A stretch of 64,000 nucleotides of DNA from Lingula anatina (Eukaryota > Brachiopoda > Lingulata > Lingulida > Lingulidae): assembly GCF_001039355.2 (NCBI RefSeq), contig NW_019775445.1, positions 138,612 to 202,611 of the forward strand. Direction: 5' to 3'. The notes beneath the pieces were generated by a model that saw nothing but the letters and a program-made list of their open reading frames with translations, was not told the origin of the DNA and searched no databases. Made by a program: the position numbers and the translations under genes. This document shows positions 26,801-38,572 of this stretch, piece by piece. How positions within the stretch are numbered: the first letter of the stretch is position 1; every line of letters begins with the position of its first letter.

Positions 26801-28675
26801 TATGCACAACAAATAATACGGATGTAAGTAAATGTATAACTACCATAAGACTTCAGACCCAGAAGAGTTCAAGTTTGAACTTTCAAAATCCCAGAAAGAG
26901 ATAAATGAAAAATTTAAAAAAAATGCATAAATTCAATAAAAAATGATAATCCAATCAAGTTGGTTTTCAAATCTAAGCTGTATGCTAATCTTAAGAATAA
27001 TTCTTCTAAGTTACAAAATAATAAATAATACTCTTTACATAACGGTTGTGGTGGCACTCAGAACGTAGTTTTTTCAGTCATATTTAATGGAATATTTCAT
27101 AATGATTAATAGCATAATCACTACCAATTTTTAATTAGCATTGCTGACAGCAGGGGCTCGAGAGTAGGTTCAGTTTTTTCTTTATTTAATCCTTAATGTT
27201 GAGAAAACCACCATCCCGGTACTTAATAATAACTAAAAATGATGAAACACACCTACCAGTCACTATAATGACCCAAAATAACAATCTTACATTTTGGGCG
27301 AAAAATTATTAAAAAACTGCCATAGCCGGGACTTATCAAAAACATTCAAATCGCACAAAATCGACAATTTTCAGATTTACGCAAAATGTGATCAAATATT
27401 TAGAATTTTGAAAAAATTGACATCATTTGAAAACCACTATGTGCTGTATGGAGATGGAGAGGAGTATATCAATAATTGAACCCCTATCATAGAAAGCTAG
27501 CTAGAGTAAACCCAGAGAGTGGAGAGTGGCAAACATCGTCATTGTTGGCTATAAATATTTTAAGTTTTCATATCCTGCAAAATACAGCTAAAACAGTGCA
27601 CCTGTGCTGAAAATATTGAATTGAATTCTTGTTTAGACTCTATTTGAGAACAAAAAAGGTTAAATTCTAATTCTATTGCCCAGCCAAATCTCGTACAGAA
27701 ATTTAAATATAAAATTTTATTATGATAGTTTTTATCTACACAGCTGTACAGTGTATGTGCAGATAAAACCACATCACAGCTGATATTATATGGCTCTGTA
27801 AATACCAGTGCAAACCTGTTTGGATCCCTTTCATCCAAGTAAACTTTGAATTGTCATTAAACAATTACCTCAAATTTTGCTTTGCTATATGTACATCCTG
27901 AAACCTTAATTTTAATTCTGTCAAAATATTTTGAGATATCCTGCGTCTTGCAAGAACAAAACATCTCCAGAATGATGCCCTATAATTATGATCCTTATTT
28001 ACAGCATTCCATGACAATGTTAGGAATATACGCCATATTTCATAATTTGCACAATTTTTTAGCCAGTATTTTTTAATAAAAATACATCTGAAAACGTAGG
28101 ATATTGCACAGGGTATCTTTCCTAATTTTCCTGCACTGCTCAGGCTGACTGCTTCTTTATTTAATACTTTTGACTCAATCCCGTGCAAGTACATAATGAC
28201 AGAAATATTTTACAGAAAGAGATCGAAGCTTGCGTTCTGACAAATGGGCCCATACACATGAAACTAGGAGATCCAAAAGTCGTAAATATGTAAGTAGTTT
28301 ATTTTTTCCAAGATGAACCGATGTAGGTCGCTAAAAACCGAATGAAAAGAACATAGACATAAAAATAGAAAAATTAACAAAGAAATGAAATGCACTCAGT
28401 GTAATTATTGGGGTAAGGGGTGAGTTTTGAGAATTGATTTTCTTTTTTTCCCTCTTTCTTTGGTGAAACGACCCTCTCAAACAATTTACATTTTGTTAAA
28501 ATTTTTATAAGATTCTTTGCATCACAAATGATATTTAATGCGTCAATATTAATTACACTCAGAGTGTAGGTGGAGCTCCACCAGTTCTGGCTGACCCTCC
28601 TCCCCCATAGGTGAATCTTGTGCCTGGTTTTAGAGAGTTAAGATAATCATTGGCCACAGGCTCTGTGGAACGCTA

Positions 28676-28750
28676 GCAGGGGCGGATCCAGGATTAATTG
28701 AGGGCGGGTCCGCGGATGCGAAGCCGACCTTACCCCCCCCTTTTTCATAG
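28676..28750 (+). mobile_element. Fragment of a transposon-like element with CAGGGGCGGATCCAGG end
   Basis: It begins CAGGGGCGGATCCAGGATTA and shares GGATGCGAAGCCGACC with the fuller copy at 32697-32979. No matching right end is seen, so this is a truncated copy. Confidence 0.65.
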
Positions 28751-29617
28751 ATAATAGGTCTCTTGTCAATAAATGTTTTAACACATGCAAAATAATGAAG
28801 GTAACGTATACCCAACCTTCACAGAACGTTTTGTTAGCAGGATTAGGCCTATATATTGGTAAGACCATCAACAAGTGTTAAGATAACGATATTCTAACGT
28901 TCTACAATGCCACTGTCAACAGCACTGATACAAGGAACATTGGCAGCAAGTTGTATTAACTTACATAGATTTTGATGAAATTTAGCCTACAAATTATACA
29001 TTTTTGTTAATTCTGGCAAAAACACATGAACAAAGGATTTCATACTTTGCACCACTACAATTTGCACAACTTAAATCATCACATCTTGTATTAAAACTTT
29101 TTAACAATGTTATAAAATTTTTTAAAAATATGTGTCGGTTATATTTACCAATACAGCAAGCAGTAGTCGCGCCATACGCTCTCGGTATAAAATTGGGCAT
29201 CAAGCCTGCGTCATACGCTGTCTTAACTACACCTAGTGGCTGATTACTAATTGGGGTGGGGTTAGTCGGCGACTAGGGCGCTGAGGATTTTAGAACCCTC
29301 GGGCAGTCGGTACCTACCCGATATTACCGATCGACATGATAAAATGCTTTTTTTTTTAACTATAAAAATAGACTTCAATTATGTAATAAGGTTTATCAAA
29401 ATTATTAAAAAGGTGTTTTCAAGTGATCCTGATAGTTGATTGACGTCTGTGATGAATTAATGGATTGTTTAATCTTCATTTTAGAAAATTCATTCTAATG
29501 AATTGCTTACAAGGTCAGCTAACACAGGAGTAGTGAAAAGGTTTAGCAGTGAAGACTTGACTGAAGCAAGTAAGGCTGAATAGCACGCCACGGTAATCTG
29601 ATAGACAAGTTGGGGGA

Positions 29618-29803
29618 GTCCATTCAATTGGAGGGGTTTAGTCAAGTCCACTCCATCTGAGGGATGTCGGGTGGGGCGACTCGATTCCAAATAAAGGGGT
29701 TTTATGTGGGGGTATTCCATTCCATTAGAGGGGTGGCAGGATGGGCGAGTCCATTGCATTAGAAGGGGAGACAGGTGGGGCNGGGGTGACAGGTGGGGCG
29801 AGT
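29618..29803. repeat. Degenerate minisatellite with one ambiguous base
   Basis: Imperfect G-rich units around the phrases AGTCCATT, TTAGAGGGG and GGTGGGGCGAGTC recur several times. Position 29782 is N, suggesting that assembly was difficult here. Unit lengths vary, and no spacer-like regularity suggests anything else. Confidence 0.7.
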
Positions 29804-30446
29804 CTTGTAATTATTCAAATTTGGTTCAGAGAACAGGAACTGAAGAGATTGTTCTGTTTGTCCTCGGAAATAAAAAAATTTGGCCAATTTCTGCTGATCC
29901 ATTAAAAAAAAACTTGATTTAAGCTTACATCAGAATCATCCCACCTTTTCATTATTATGTTCAAATATCAAATAAAGTATTTATACGAAGAACAGGCTGC
30001 CAAATTAAAACAATTCACAATCAAAAGCCAAAACCCGTCAAAATTGGACCCTCCCTATATAAGAAAATATAGAAAAAATTATATCCAAACGAATTAGTTC
30101 CATATGCCATAGAACAAAAATCTCGTGATTTTTTTAAAAACCAGGATTGTAAATTTATATAAATTTTAACTATAAAATGTAGGTTGTTGGAAACCATTTT
30201 AGATATTTTATTTCCGTGCGCTAAAACAGCTTGGAGGGGTAATTTAGAAAATACTGGTTATTTTACAACTATTTAAAATTTAGGTACCACATAAAAACCG
30301 CCAACCACAAAAACACTGACATTGTTTACAGATCAGATTGAATTTGAAAGTCCTCAAACACTAAAACTAACCCATTTTCCATTATGATTACTACTATCCT
30401 TATCATAATAACTTCGTAACAAAGTGAAAAACAAAATTACAAAAGT

Positions 30447-30452
30447 TTTTTA
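30447..30452 (-). terminator. Poly(A) signal for the orphan terminal exon
   Basis: TTTATT on plus is AATAAA on minus, about 65 nt after the stop codon of the exon at 30518-30571. Confidence 0.55.
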
Positions 30453-30517
30453 TTGAGTTTTCATATAATAAATATACATGTACGAAGGAGCGTGGGTTCC
30501 TGTGTGTGAAACAAAGG

Positions 30518-30571
30518 CTAGACTTCATAGGTTGCTTTCAGGCGGATGCTGTCCAGAATCTCGTTGAGCTC
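30518..30571 (-). CDS. Putative terminal coding exon of an unidentified gene
   Basis: On the minus strand a clean acceptor (ATCTTTTCAG) is followed by 17 codons, ELNEILDSIRLKATYEV, a TAG stop, and an AATAAA about 65 nt later. The amphipathic helical look suits the C-terminus of a small or coiled-coil protein, but I do not recognise the family. No partner exon was found upstream (higher coordinates) up to the next recognised gene, so either the intron is long and the other exons are short, or this is a relic. Confidence 0.45.
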   Translation of the reverse strand, partial: ELNEILDSIRLKATYEV

Positions 30572-31703
30572 CTGAAAAGATAAAATAATGTTTACAATTT
30601 TGAAGTAAACAGACAGGCTCTGTACAATAATGATAATTAATTCTAATAATGCATGCAATATCACAGGGCAGAGGGCGCATATAAATGGAATTGCGAGCGC
30701 GTTTATTAACTAGTCTGATGTTCAGGTTCAGCTAGCGTAAAACCAAAATTATGATCTGGAATTAGTTAATGATATAACTACTTGAGGCCTCTTGCTATAA
30801 AAGTAAAATTGATAGCACAACCCGTTTCAGTTGCAGGGTGGGTGAGGTTATTGCTACGACCGTTAATATATTCCTTTTGATATTAAAAGTTATAACACGT
30901 GTTGAAGTATATGTCGCTGCATCTCAGAGAAAGAGATATTTTACAACTTCTCTTCGAAAATTATAACAAATTTATTGCACATATATAGTAAGTTTTCATA
31001 CAGTGAACCGCGTAATGGATGGACAAAACATGGCACAATGGAGACGACAGGCTGTGTAAAACATGTATCTGTCAATCATTGTGCAATGAGCACTCGAAAT
31101 CCTTGGATGAGAAGTTCAGAACGGTGACAAGCATCATCCAATTAATTAATTTGGATGGTAATACTTAAATTTAAACACACACGACATTTTAAATTAGGTC
31201 AAAATATTCAAAATTAATTGTCAAGGCCGGGGCACACAAAATGTTCAAACAGAGGGTTGCAAAGTGCAGAGGATTTCAAGCAAACTTAGTTTATCATCAA
31301 AAGTCAGATGAATGCGCCGTTTATCCTGAACATTTGGAGTCCCAATGCACTGTAAGTAATATTTTCTACAATTCTCAGTGATATACAAGTAACAAAGGAA
31401 ATATAGTAAAAGGATTCATGTCATAAATATTTGCCGTAAATATTTTTCTCATTCTTTTGCGCCTTTAGTATTTAATGGCTGTGGTTGATGAAGAAATAGT
31501 GATACTCACAAATATACATTTGCATCCACGCCTTTTAAAAGCTCGACCTTCTGACTGCACCACACATAGGCCTACTGTTGCTTCTACACCCGACTCTGTC
31601 TAACTGCCAAGTGAGTGTTCGAAAGACAGCTCGCACTACGATGAACAACTTGTTGTTATGCAAATAACAACAGGTATGGCTCATTTTAGGTGAGAGGTTG
31701 TTA
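30572..31703. other. Non-coding spacer
   Basis: No exon, repeat end or regulatory motif that I can support. If the exon at 30518-30571 is real, this is its intron. Confidence 0.4.
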
Positions 31704-31914
31704 TACCCCCTTTACACTGGACGGCGTCCTTTCTGCGACCATGAAATTTGGCATCGCTGTGGTCTTAATAAGGAGGCACGAGCACTGATTTTGAATCAGA
31801 ATGAATGCTCAATGATCGGCCAGTTGTCGGCCGTAAAGTATTATAATTTTTCAACTCTCAAATGGGGCCGTACTGCTGGACGCAGAAAGGACGCCGTTCA
31901 GTGTAAAGGGGGCT
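31704..31914. mobile_element. MITE with about 32-bp terminal inverted repeats and TTA target duplication
   Basis: The left end 31706-31738 begins CCCCCTTTACACTGGACGGC. The right end 31881-31912 is its reverse complement with one mismatch (CTGAACGG for CTGGACGG). TTA flanks both sides (31701-31703 and 31915-31917). A short, non-coding body with long inverted repeats and a TTA duplication is typical of PIF/Harbinger-derived MITEs; the superfamily call is inference. Confidence 0.8.
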
Positions 31915-32048
31915 TTACTGAAACTTTCAATAAGAATATTCAATAAGCCTGGCGGTGATACCTTCATATGCTCAAAGTCGTGCAAATATTCGAAACATAC
32001 GATACTCTACAAGTCCAGTGTCTTACTGGGCCTACTACACATGCAGCC

Positions 32049-32204
32049 CAGGTGTAACAGGAATGGAAGTCCATCAGGAACCGTCGTCCGCTTCCCATTA
32101 CTTTGTACCGGTGACATTCGTCCATATACTAACCCCAATACTCCAACTAACCCTAACCTGTTCTAATCATATGAGAGCCCGGACTTCCATTCCTGTTACA
32201 CCTG
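32049..32204. mobile_element. MITE with perfect 24-bp terminal inverted repeats
   Basis: 32049-32072 (begins CAGGTGTAACAGGAATGGAA) and 32181-32204 are exact reverse complements. The 108-bp middle has no coding capacity. I see no clear target-site duplication, so the superfamily is open. Confidence 0.75.
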
Positions 32205-32255
32205 TTTCCCCTATGTGAAAATTATTCTGAAAATCAGCATTCTTGGGTGTCTTTC

Positions 32256-32258
<3 letters not shown>

Positions 32259-32291
<33 letters not shown>
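32259..32291. repeat. (AC)n microsatellite
   Basis: AC dinucleotides in the gene-poor region. Confidence 0.95.
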
Positions 32292-32293
<2 letters not shown>

Positions 32294-32696
32294 TCGATAA
32301 GGTCTGCTGCCATGCTCCGATACATTTTGCTCAGTTAGGGCAATTGACCTGCTGACTTAAATTAAATTTTCAGCATAAAGCCCACGTTTGCAATTCATGG
32401 AATTAGAAGTTAGGTTTTTAACGCTAACAAAGACGCGAGACGTCAAAGATGTATAAATCATATCATTTTGAATTTCTCATTGTCTTATAAATATATATAT
32501 ATATCAACTTGCACCAGATTTTTGACGGGTCTTTCCTGTGGTCAGGCCCTTGATGAAACGCCAAGGTTCATATGAATGAGCACATGTAACAATTGACCGA
32601 ATACAGTTTGGTGGGTTCTAGTATGACTACTGAAAAACACGCTTGGTCTCTTTATTTATTTTGTCGACTGACTTATTCATCAATCAGACTGTTAAC

Positions 32697-32979
32697 AGGG
32701 GCGGATCCAGGATTATTTGAAGGGGGGGGGGTCCGGAACGACAGACCTCGGATGCGAAGCCGACCATCGCCCCCTTGGTGTGGGGTTTGAGGCCTGCTCA
32801 AGGGCCCCAATTTTTTTTTTTTTTGGTTTTCTGGAGAGCAGTGTCCTTTTGTAAGGTTTAGAACAATGATTTAGCTAGTCAAAATTCTAATTTCAAGAAT
32901 ATTGGTGTGATATATTTTTCAGAAACCGAAGGGGGGGGGGTCAGGACCCCCCTGACCCCCCCTCTAAATCCGCCACTGG
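32697..32979 (+). mobile_element. Non-autonomous transposon-like element (CAGGGGCGGATCCAGG ... CCGCCACTG)
   Basis: The left end reads CAGGGGCGGATCCAGGA and the right end TCTAAATCCGCCACTG, imperfect inverted repeats of each other. Poly-G and poly-C stretches sit just inside both ends. No target duplication is evident. It directly abuts the exon-derived segment at 32984-33068. A hAT-type origin is possible but not shown. Confidence 0.65.
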
Positions 32980-32983
32980 CGAC

Positions 32984-33068
32984 AGCTGGAGTATGTGGCG
33001 ACAACAACGGCAACACATCGAACGATTAGGTGAGGATACAAATACGCCTTGTCACCAATATCAAATTA
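32984..33068 (+). pseudogene. Partial copy of the VWD-gene exon 3 end
   Basis: The segment matches the end of exon 3 of the VWD gene (about 42465-42550). It reads TAGVCGDNNGNTSND then a TAG stop, against TAGPCGDNDGNKLND then TAG, and both continue GTGAGG. The similarity runs on into the following intron (TCACCAATATCAAATTA in both). The part upstream of ACAGCTGG is missing where the transposon-like element begins. It is either a truncated duplicate or the remaining end of a disrupted paralogue. Confidence 0.7.
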
Positions 33069-33589
33069 CTATAGCATTCAGTTGATATCAATTTCGGATT
33101 CAACTGGAATTAGCAATATATTAGTTATGTGGCATTCCATTGGACTAATAATCCTGTCTTATATTGTTAAATTTATAACATTACTAATGGTTTGGCCACC
33201 TGGAAAAGAAGAAAGAAAGAAAGACTTTAAAATGGTCTTGGTTGAAGCCTTAGTTGAACTGCCGTGAGATCAAAACAGACACAGATGTGCCTGTACACAT
33301 AGCCGTCACCTGCCACCGCCACCCCCCAGTCCTCCATGGCGTCTTTATTGACCCCACCTTCAATAATTGCCAACCTCGCTCAAGTATCCATCTCAGTAAT
33401 TTACCATTTACGGGCCGCTCAGTCGTCAAGGTGTTCCTGCTCGAGCAACACAGGGCAACTCCCGCTCTCGCCACCAACACCAACCATTATTGAACCGAGC
33501 AAATAAATTCTTCCTCTCCTTTCATATAGCAACTAAAAATACTAAATTATTGGCGACTAAAGGCATACACAACTGTGTATCTTTGTATT
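33069..33589. other. Spacer with a GC-richer open stretch
   Basis: Between 33254 and 33483 both strands stay open for about 77 codons, and the stretch is visibly richer in C and G than its surroundings. The products match nothing I know and no convincing splice sites frame it. It is noted but not called as a gene. Confidence 0.3.
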
Positions 33590-34099
33590 TGTAAGGTATG
33601 TACACAGTATGCGTGAGTCTTGCACCCCAGATTACAGCTATCATACAGAAATTTAAATGTAAAATATTATCTTGAGAGCTTTCATTTACACATCTTTGCA
33701 TGAAAATTAAACCACACCATCAGCTGATATTATATGACTCTGTGACCACAAGTGGAAATTAGTTTTTAAGGTTATGTTTGAATTCCTTTCATTCAAGTTA
33801 ATTTAGAATAGCTCCACTCTTGCTCTGCAATATGTATATCCTGAAGCTTTAATTTTAATTCCACTTAAATATTTGAAGATATCGTGCTCCTTGCAAGAGC
33901 AAAACATCTCCAAAATGTTGCTCTGTCATTTTGATTTTTTATAAAAGCATTTTATGACAGTTTTTAGAATTTCTATTGTATTTTATAGTTTGCACAATTT
34001 TATTTCTGAATAGCAAAATTAAAAAAAAAAAAATTCATCTGGAAACATAGGATTTTGCAACGGGTATCCTCCCTAGCACTGTTACTTTATTCATTCATA

Positions 34100-34102
34100 T
34101 AT

Positions 34103-34157
<55 letters not shown>

Positions 34158-34159
34158 TT
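34100..34159. repeat. (TTTA)n microsatellite in repeat copy
   Basis: A tetranucleotide tract, also present at the matching place in the copy at 38500-38572. Confidence 0.9.
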
Positions 34160-35222
34160 AACTTTTTGAGTAAACGCCATGCATAATAACGGGAAAAAAA
34201 TTTTCAGAAGTTGAATTTCACTCTTTTAAGAATATTTTATTTCAGTTTCTTTAAAGATAAAACAAAACAATTTCCAAATATATACAGTAATGTTGTCCTC
34301 GTCTACCGTTTCATATTTGCTGAGTGAAGCTTTGTGATAAAAAAGGGTTCAACTTTAACGTGCGTGCTGGGTTCCTAAAATCGTAAACCAGAATGGTGTT
34401 CCCCGATTGTCCTGTCATTCCATTCTTTTATCATGGATTTGACAAAAATGAGTGATGTGTAAATTCTACTCTAGAGGAAACATTTTGAAACATATTTGGG
34501 CATCATTAGCAGCTTAGATGAACAGGCCAGCAGGGACTCTGTGAACACAAGAGGAATTGGATTCCTTTCCTTCAAATTAATTTGAAATGGCTCCACTTTT
34601 GCTTCTTTTCGAAAAGCATTTTTGACAGTGTCTGAAATGTCTATTGTATTTCATAGTTTGTACAATTTAAGCCAGTATTTCTGAATAGCAAAATTAAAAT
34701 ACATCTGAAAACATAGAATGTTGCAACGTGCATCCTTCCTAGCACTGTAGTTTATTTTCTTTTGAGTAAAAGCCATGCAAGTGCATAATTACAGAAGTTA
34801 AGATTTTCAGAAGTTGCTTTTCACTATTAAGGACTTTTACTGTACTTCAATTCTCACTCTTTGCACATGAACAACTGGCATATACAATTTGTGTAAAATA
34901 ATGTACACGTGAACAGACTAACCGAGAAAAGCATATGGATGCAAATGGTTAAAGTATTTAGTGTCATCTGAAGAAACAAATTTAACATCAAAACGGTCTT
35001 TGTCGGCATGAAAGAAAAAAGTATTCCAACCCACACTCCTTCAAATAACCTAAATTATTACATGAGGGCAAAAGTCAGGTAGTATGTGATTTAATTATGT
35101 GCTGGTAGTCAATCGCAAACGATGAAGACATTGTTCATCAGGAGCAGAATTTTTTATGAGGCTTCCATCCTCCGCCCGATCTGCAGATTTTGCCACAAGA
35201 ATCGCATCTGAGAGCAGTCTTA

Positions 35223-35447
35223 GGGTGCATTCCCAGAGATTTAGATCGATCCAGAGATTTAGATTTAGATCGACCGAACTCCCTGGGGGTCCATGCTAAA
35301 TTGTAGTCAGCCGAGCGCGCACCTTAGTTAATTACCCCCTTACAGCTTTTAGTAGGCGGGACAGACGCTTAAGCTGGCTAAGCTGACAGTAATCTAGTGA
35401 GACTCCCCACAGGGATAGATCGATCTAAAATCTACGGGAATGGGGTC
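35223..35447. mobile_element. MITE inserted in a repeat copy, with readable empty site
   Basis: The left end reads GGGTGCATTCCCAGAGATTT and the reverse complement of the right end reads GACCCCATTCCCGTAGATTT; both continue with a TTTAGATCGATC block. TTA flanks both sides (35220-35222 and 35448-35450). The paralogous repeat copy near 37870-37900 runs through AGAGAGCAGT-ATTAATTATA without this segment and contains one TTA, so it is the pre-insertion state. The TTA duplication suits PIF/Harbinger-type MITEs. Confidence 0.85.
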
Positions 35448-37924
35448 TTAATTATAACTGATTGCAATCAAAAAAAGAAAAAGGCCTCTTCCTATATTAT
35501 TATTTGGCCCCTTGTCAATATCGGTGTTTTTCCCAACCCAGGTTCCAGATGAAATTGCTTTTTACTGAGGCACGGGAGGGGGAATATAACGGTAGAAGTT
35601 TTTTCTTTGGTGAAATACATAGCAAAAAAATCGTGTTAAACTAGTTAACTGAGATTTAAGGGTTTATCAGGTATTATGTCATAAAAATATTTCAGACATA
35701 ATTTGTATATGCTTAACCCAAGATCTTCTGAATCTGAAACTATTTCTACCAGTCCCATGTTTCTTCTCATTACAAATAACATAAATGCCATATCTATTAT
35801 CTACGACTTTTTCAAAATCAGCATCTTTTTACAGAATCATCTCATCATTTTCAGTCTTTCTAACATCAATCCTTTCTTCCAGTTGCCTACCGTTTCTCTT
35901 CTGCCTCATCCATCACCCAGTAGATGAATTCACAATCAAAGAAGGAGAGTAAACACTTCTAGCGGGTTCAGGTATTTGGGTAAATCCACCTTATACCAAC
36001 TGGGAGCAGAGCTGTGTCGTGTAACTGGCTCTCAGTATACCCTGGTTGGACACCAGGGCCTTCCGAGATACCCCCCCCCCTCTTAATGAGAAAACGTCGC
36101 CCTACAGTTACGTGTAGGTTGCAAAATTTTATGCTGGGTCACAGATGTGCATGAATCATATATATATATATCTTCAGTAGCGCAATTAAACTTATTAAAA
36201 AAAGCTAATCTCTGCGATCGAGTATGAAAGCGACCACACTGTAGTTTGCATGCCGCCACAGTGACATTAATGTTTTATGTTTGCATTGGGATCACGACGC
36301 AATATGAAGGCAAAACGTGGAAGTTTGGTCACACTGAAAATTTTCAGTTGAACTCTTGCTGGGACTCTCTTCAAAATCCCAGATCTGCCCCAAGGCCCTC
36401 AAAGACAAAAAAAAAAAAAAATTAATTGACCATTACGTTACCCAACCTAGTTTTAACTTCGCTGTTTCTGATACCTTAGTGAAATATGTGTTGTGTCATA
36501 TGCTATCATAATCTGAGGCTCTCTGCCAGTGTCACACTAGCATCTTGTACTTACTGAGAATAATTGCGAAAAGTTGTTCAGATAACTTTTTATCTTTAAT
36601 ATTAAATTTATTCACCTAAATTTCGTAGAATCTGCATCTTTAGTCGCTGTTTTTTATTCCATTTTTTTATTTTTCAAATGTGTTTACTCTGTATACATTA
36701 TATAGATAGGCCTATAGGGTAGGTTATGCTAGAAATCCACAGCACCCGCTGCTTTCATCGAAAAGCGGTAAAAAATGAGAAACAGATAGGTGTAGTAAGG
36801 TGGAACATGCTGTAACAATGAAAACTGTCACTGACTGGCAATCGTTGGAAACTCTGGCCTTATCGGCGAGCAACGGTTTTTTAAGCCTCCTCTCAGTCCT
36901 CAACTTACGACATACGAAACTGTGTATCTTTGTATTTTTGAGGTATGTACACAGTATCCTTGAGACTTGCAGCCCAGATTTCAGCTATCATATAAAAATA
37001 TTATCATGAGAATTCTCCTTTACACAGCTTTGCATGAAAATTAAACCACACCATCAGCTGGTATTATATGACTCTGTGAACACAAGTGAAAAATAGTTTT
37101 CACGGTTATGTTTGGATTCCTTTCATTCAAATTAAATTAAATTGGCTCCATTTTTGCTTTACTATATGTATATCCTGAAACCTTTATTTTGATTCCGTTA
37201 AAATATTTGGAGATATCCTGCTCTTTGCAATATCAAAACATCTCCAAAATATTGGTCTTCAATTTTGATTCTTTTTAAAAAGCCTTTTGACAGTGTTTGA
37301 AATGTCTATTGTATTTCTTTGTTTGCACAATTTTAGCCAGTATTTCTGAATAGCAAAATTAAAACAAATCTGGAAACAGGATGTTGCAACGTTTATCCTT
37401 CCTAGCACTGTAGTTTATTTTCTTTTGATTAAAAGTCATGCAAATGCATAATTACAGAAATAATTTATTTTCAGAAGTTGCATTCCACTCTTAAGGACTT
37501 TTACTGTACTTCAGTTCTCACCATTTGCACTTGAGCAACTGGCATATACAATTTGTGTAAAATAATGTACACGTGAACAGACTAACTGAGAAAAGCATAT
37601 GGATGCAAATGGTTAAAGTATTTAGTGTCATCTGAAGAAACAAATTTAACATCAAAACTGTCTTTGTCGTCACGAAAGGAAAAAACATTCCAACCCCACA
37701 TTCCACCAAATAACCCAAATTTTTACATGAGGGCAAAAGTCGGGTAGTATATGTGATTATGCCACGGTAGTACTTCACAAACGATGAAGACATTGTTCAT
37801 CAGGAGCAGAATCTTTTGTGAGGCTTCAACCCTCCGCCCGATCTGCAGATTTTGCCAGAAGGATCACATTAGAGAGCAGTATTAATTATAACTGATTTCA
37901 AACAAAAAAGAAAAAAGACTTTTC

Positions 37925-37965
37925 CTATATTATTATTATTATTTTTATTATTATTATTATTATTT
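37925..37965. repeat. (TTA)n tract
   Basis: An ATT-type trinucleotide tract inside one of the roughly 1-kb repeat copies. Confidence 0.85.
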
Positions 37966-38499
37966 GACCCCTTGTCAATATCGGTGTTTTTGAAATGTGC
38001 CTATAATATCTGCCACCCTGGTAGAGGGTAGAATTAAGCTATCATACAGAAATTTATATTTAAAATATTATCATGACAGCTTTTATTAATACAGCTTTGC
38101 ATGGAGATTAAACCACACCATCAGCTGATATTATATGGCTCTGTGACCACAAGTGGAAATTAGTTTTTAAGGTTATGTTTGGATTCCTTTCATTCAAGTT
38201 AATTTAGAATAGCTCCACTCTTGCTTTGCAATATGTATATCCTGAAGCTTTAATTTTAATTCCACTTAAATATTTGAAGATATCGTGCTCTTTGCAAGAG
38301 CAAAACAACTCCAAAATGTTGCTCTGTCATTTTGATTTTTTATAAAAGCATTTTATGACAGTTTTTAGAATTTCCATTGTATTTTATAGTTTGCACAATT
38401 TTATTTCTGAATAGCAAAATTAGAAAAAAATAATAAATTCATCTGGAAACATAGGATTTTGCAACGGGTATCCTTCCTAGCACTGTTACTTCATTCATT

Positions 38500-38502
38500 C
38501 AT

Positions 38503-38541
<39 letters not shown>

Positions 38542-38572
38542 TTAATTTATTTATTTTGTTTATTTATTTATT
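38500..38572. repeat. (TTTA)n microsatellite in repeat copy
   Basis: The counterpart of the tract at 34100-34159, slightly interrupted. Confidence 0.9.

Larger units (their letters stand above)
26801..30446. other. Gene-poor spacer with degenerate repeats
   Basis: No credible exon was found on either strand. About 27530-28200 is a diverged copy of the repeat cluster seen at 33.6-40.2 kb (shared phrases such as ATTTAAATATAAAATTTTAT and AGCTGATATTATATGGCTCTG). A fragment of a transposon-like element lies near 28676-28750 and a minisatellite at 29618-29803. Confidence 0.5.

Noticed and set aside
29618-29803. Possible CRISPR-like array
   Set aside because: Units are degenerate and contiguous without unique spacers, and the DNA is eukaryotic; it is a minisatellite.
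34854-37793. Roughly 60-residue minus-strand frame shared by two repeat copies
   Set aside because: Conservation is explained by recent duplication of the DNA; it is hydrophobic and low in complexity, with no known domain.
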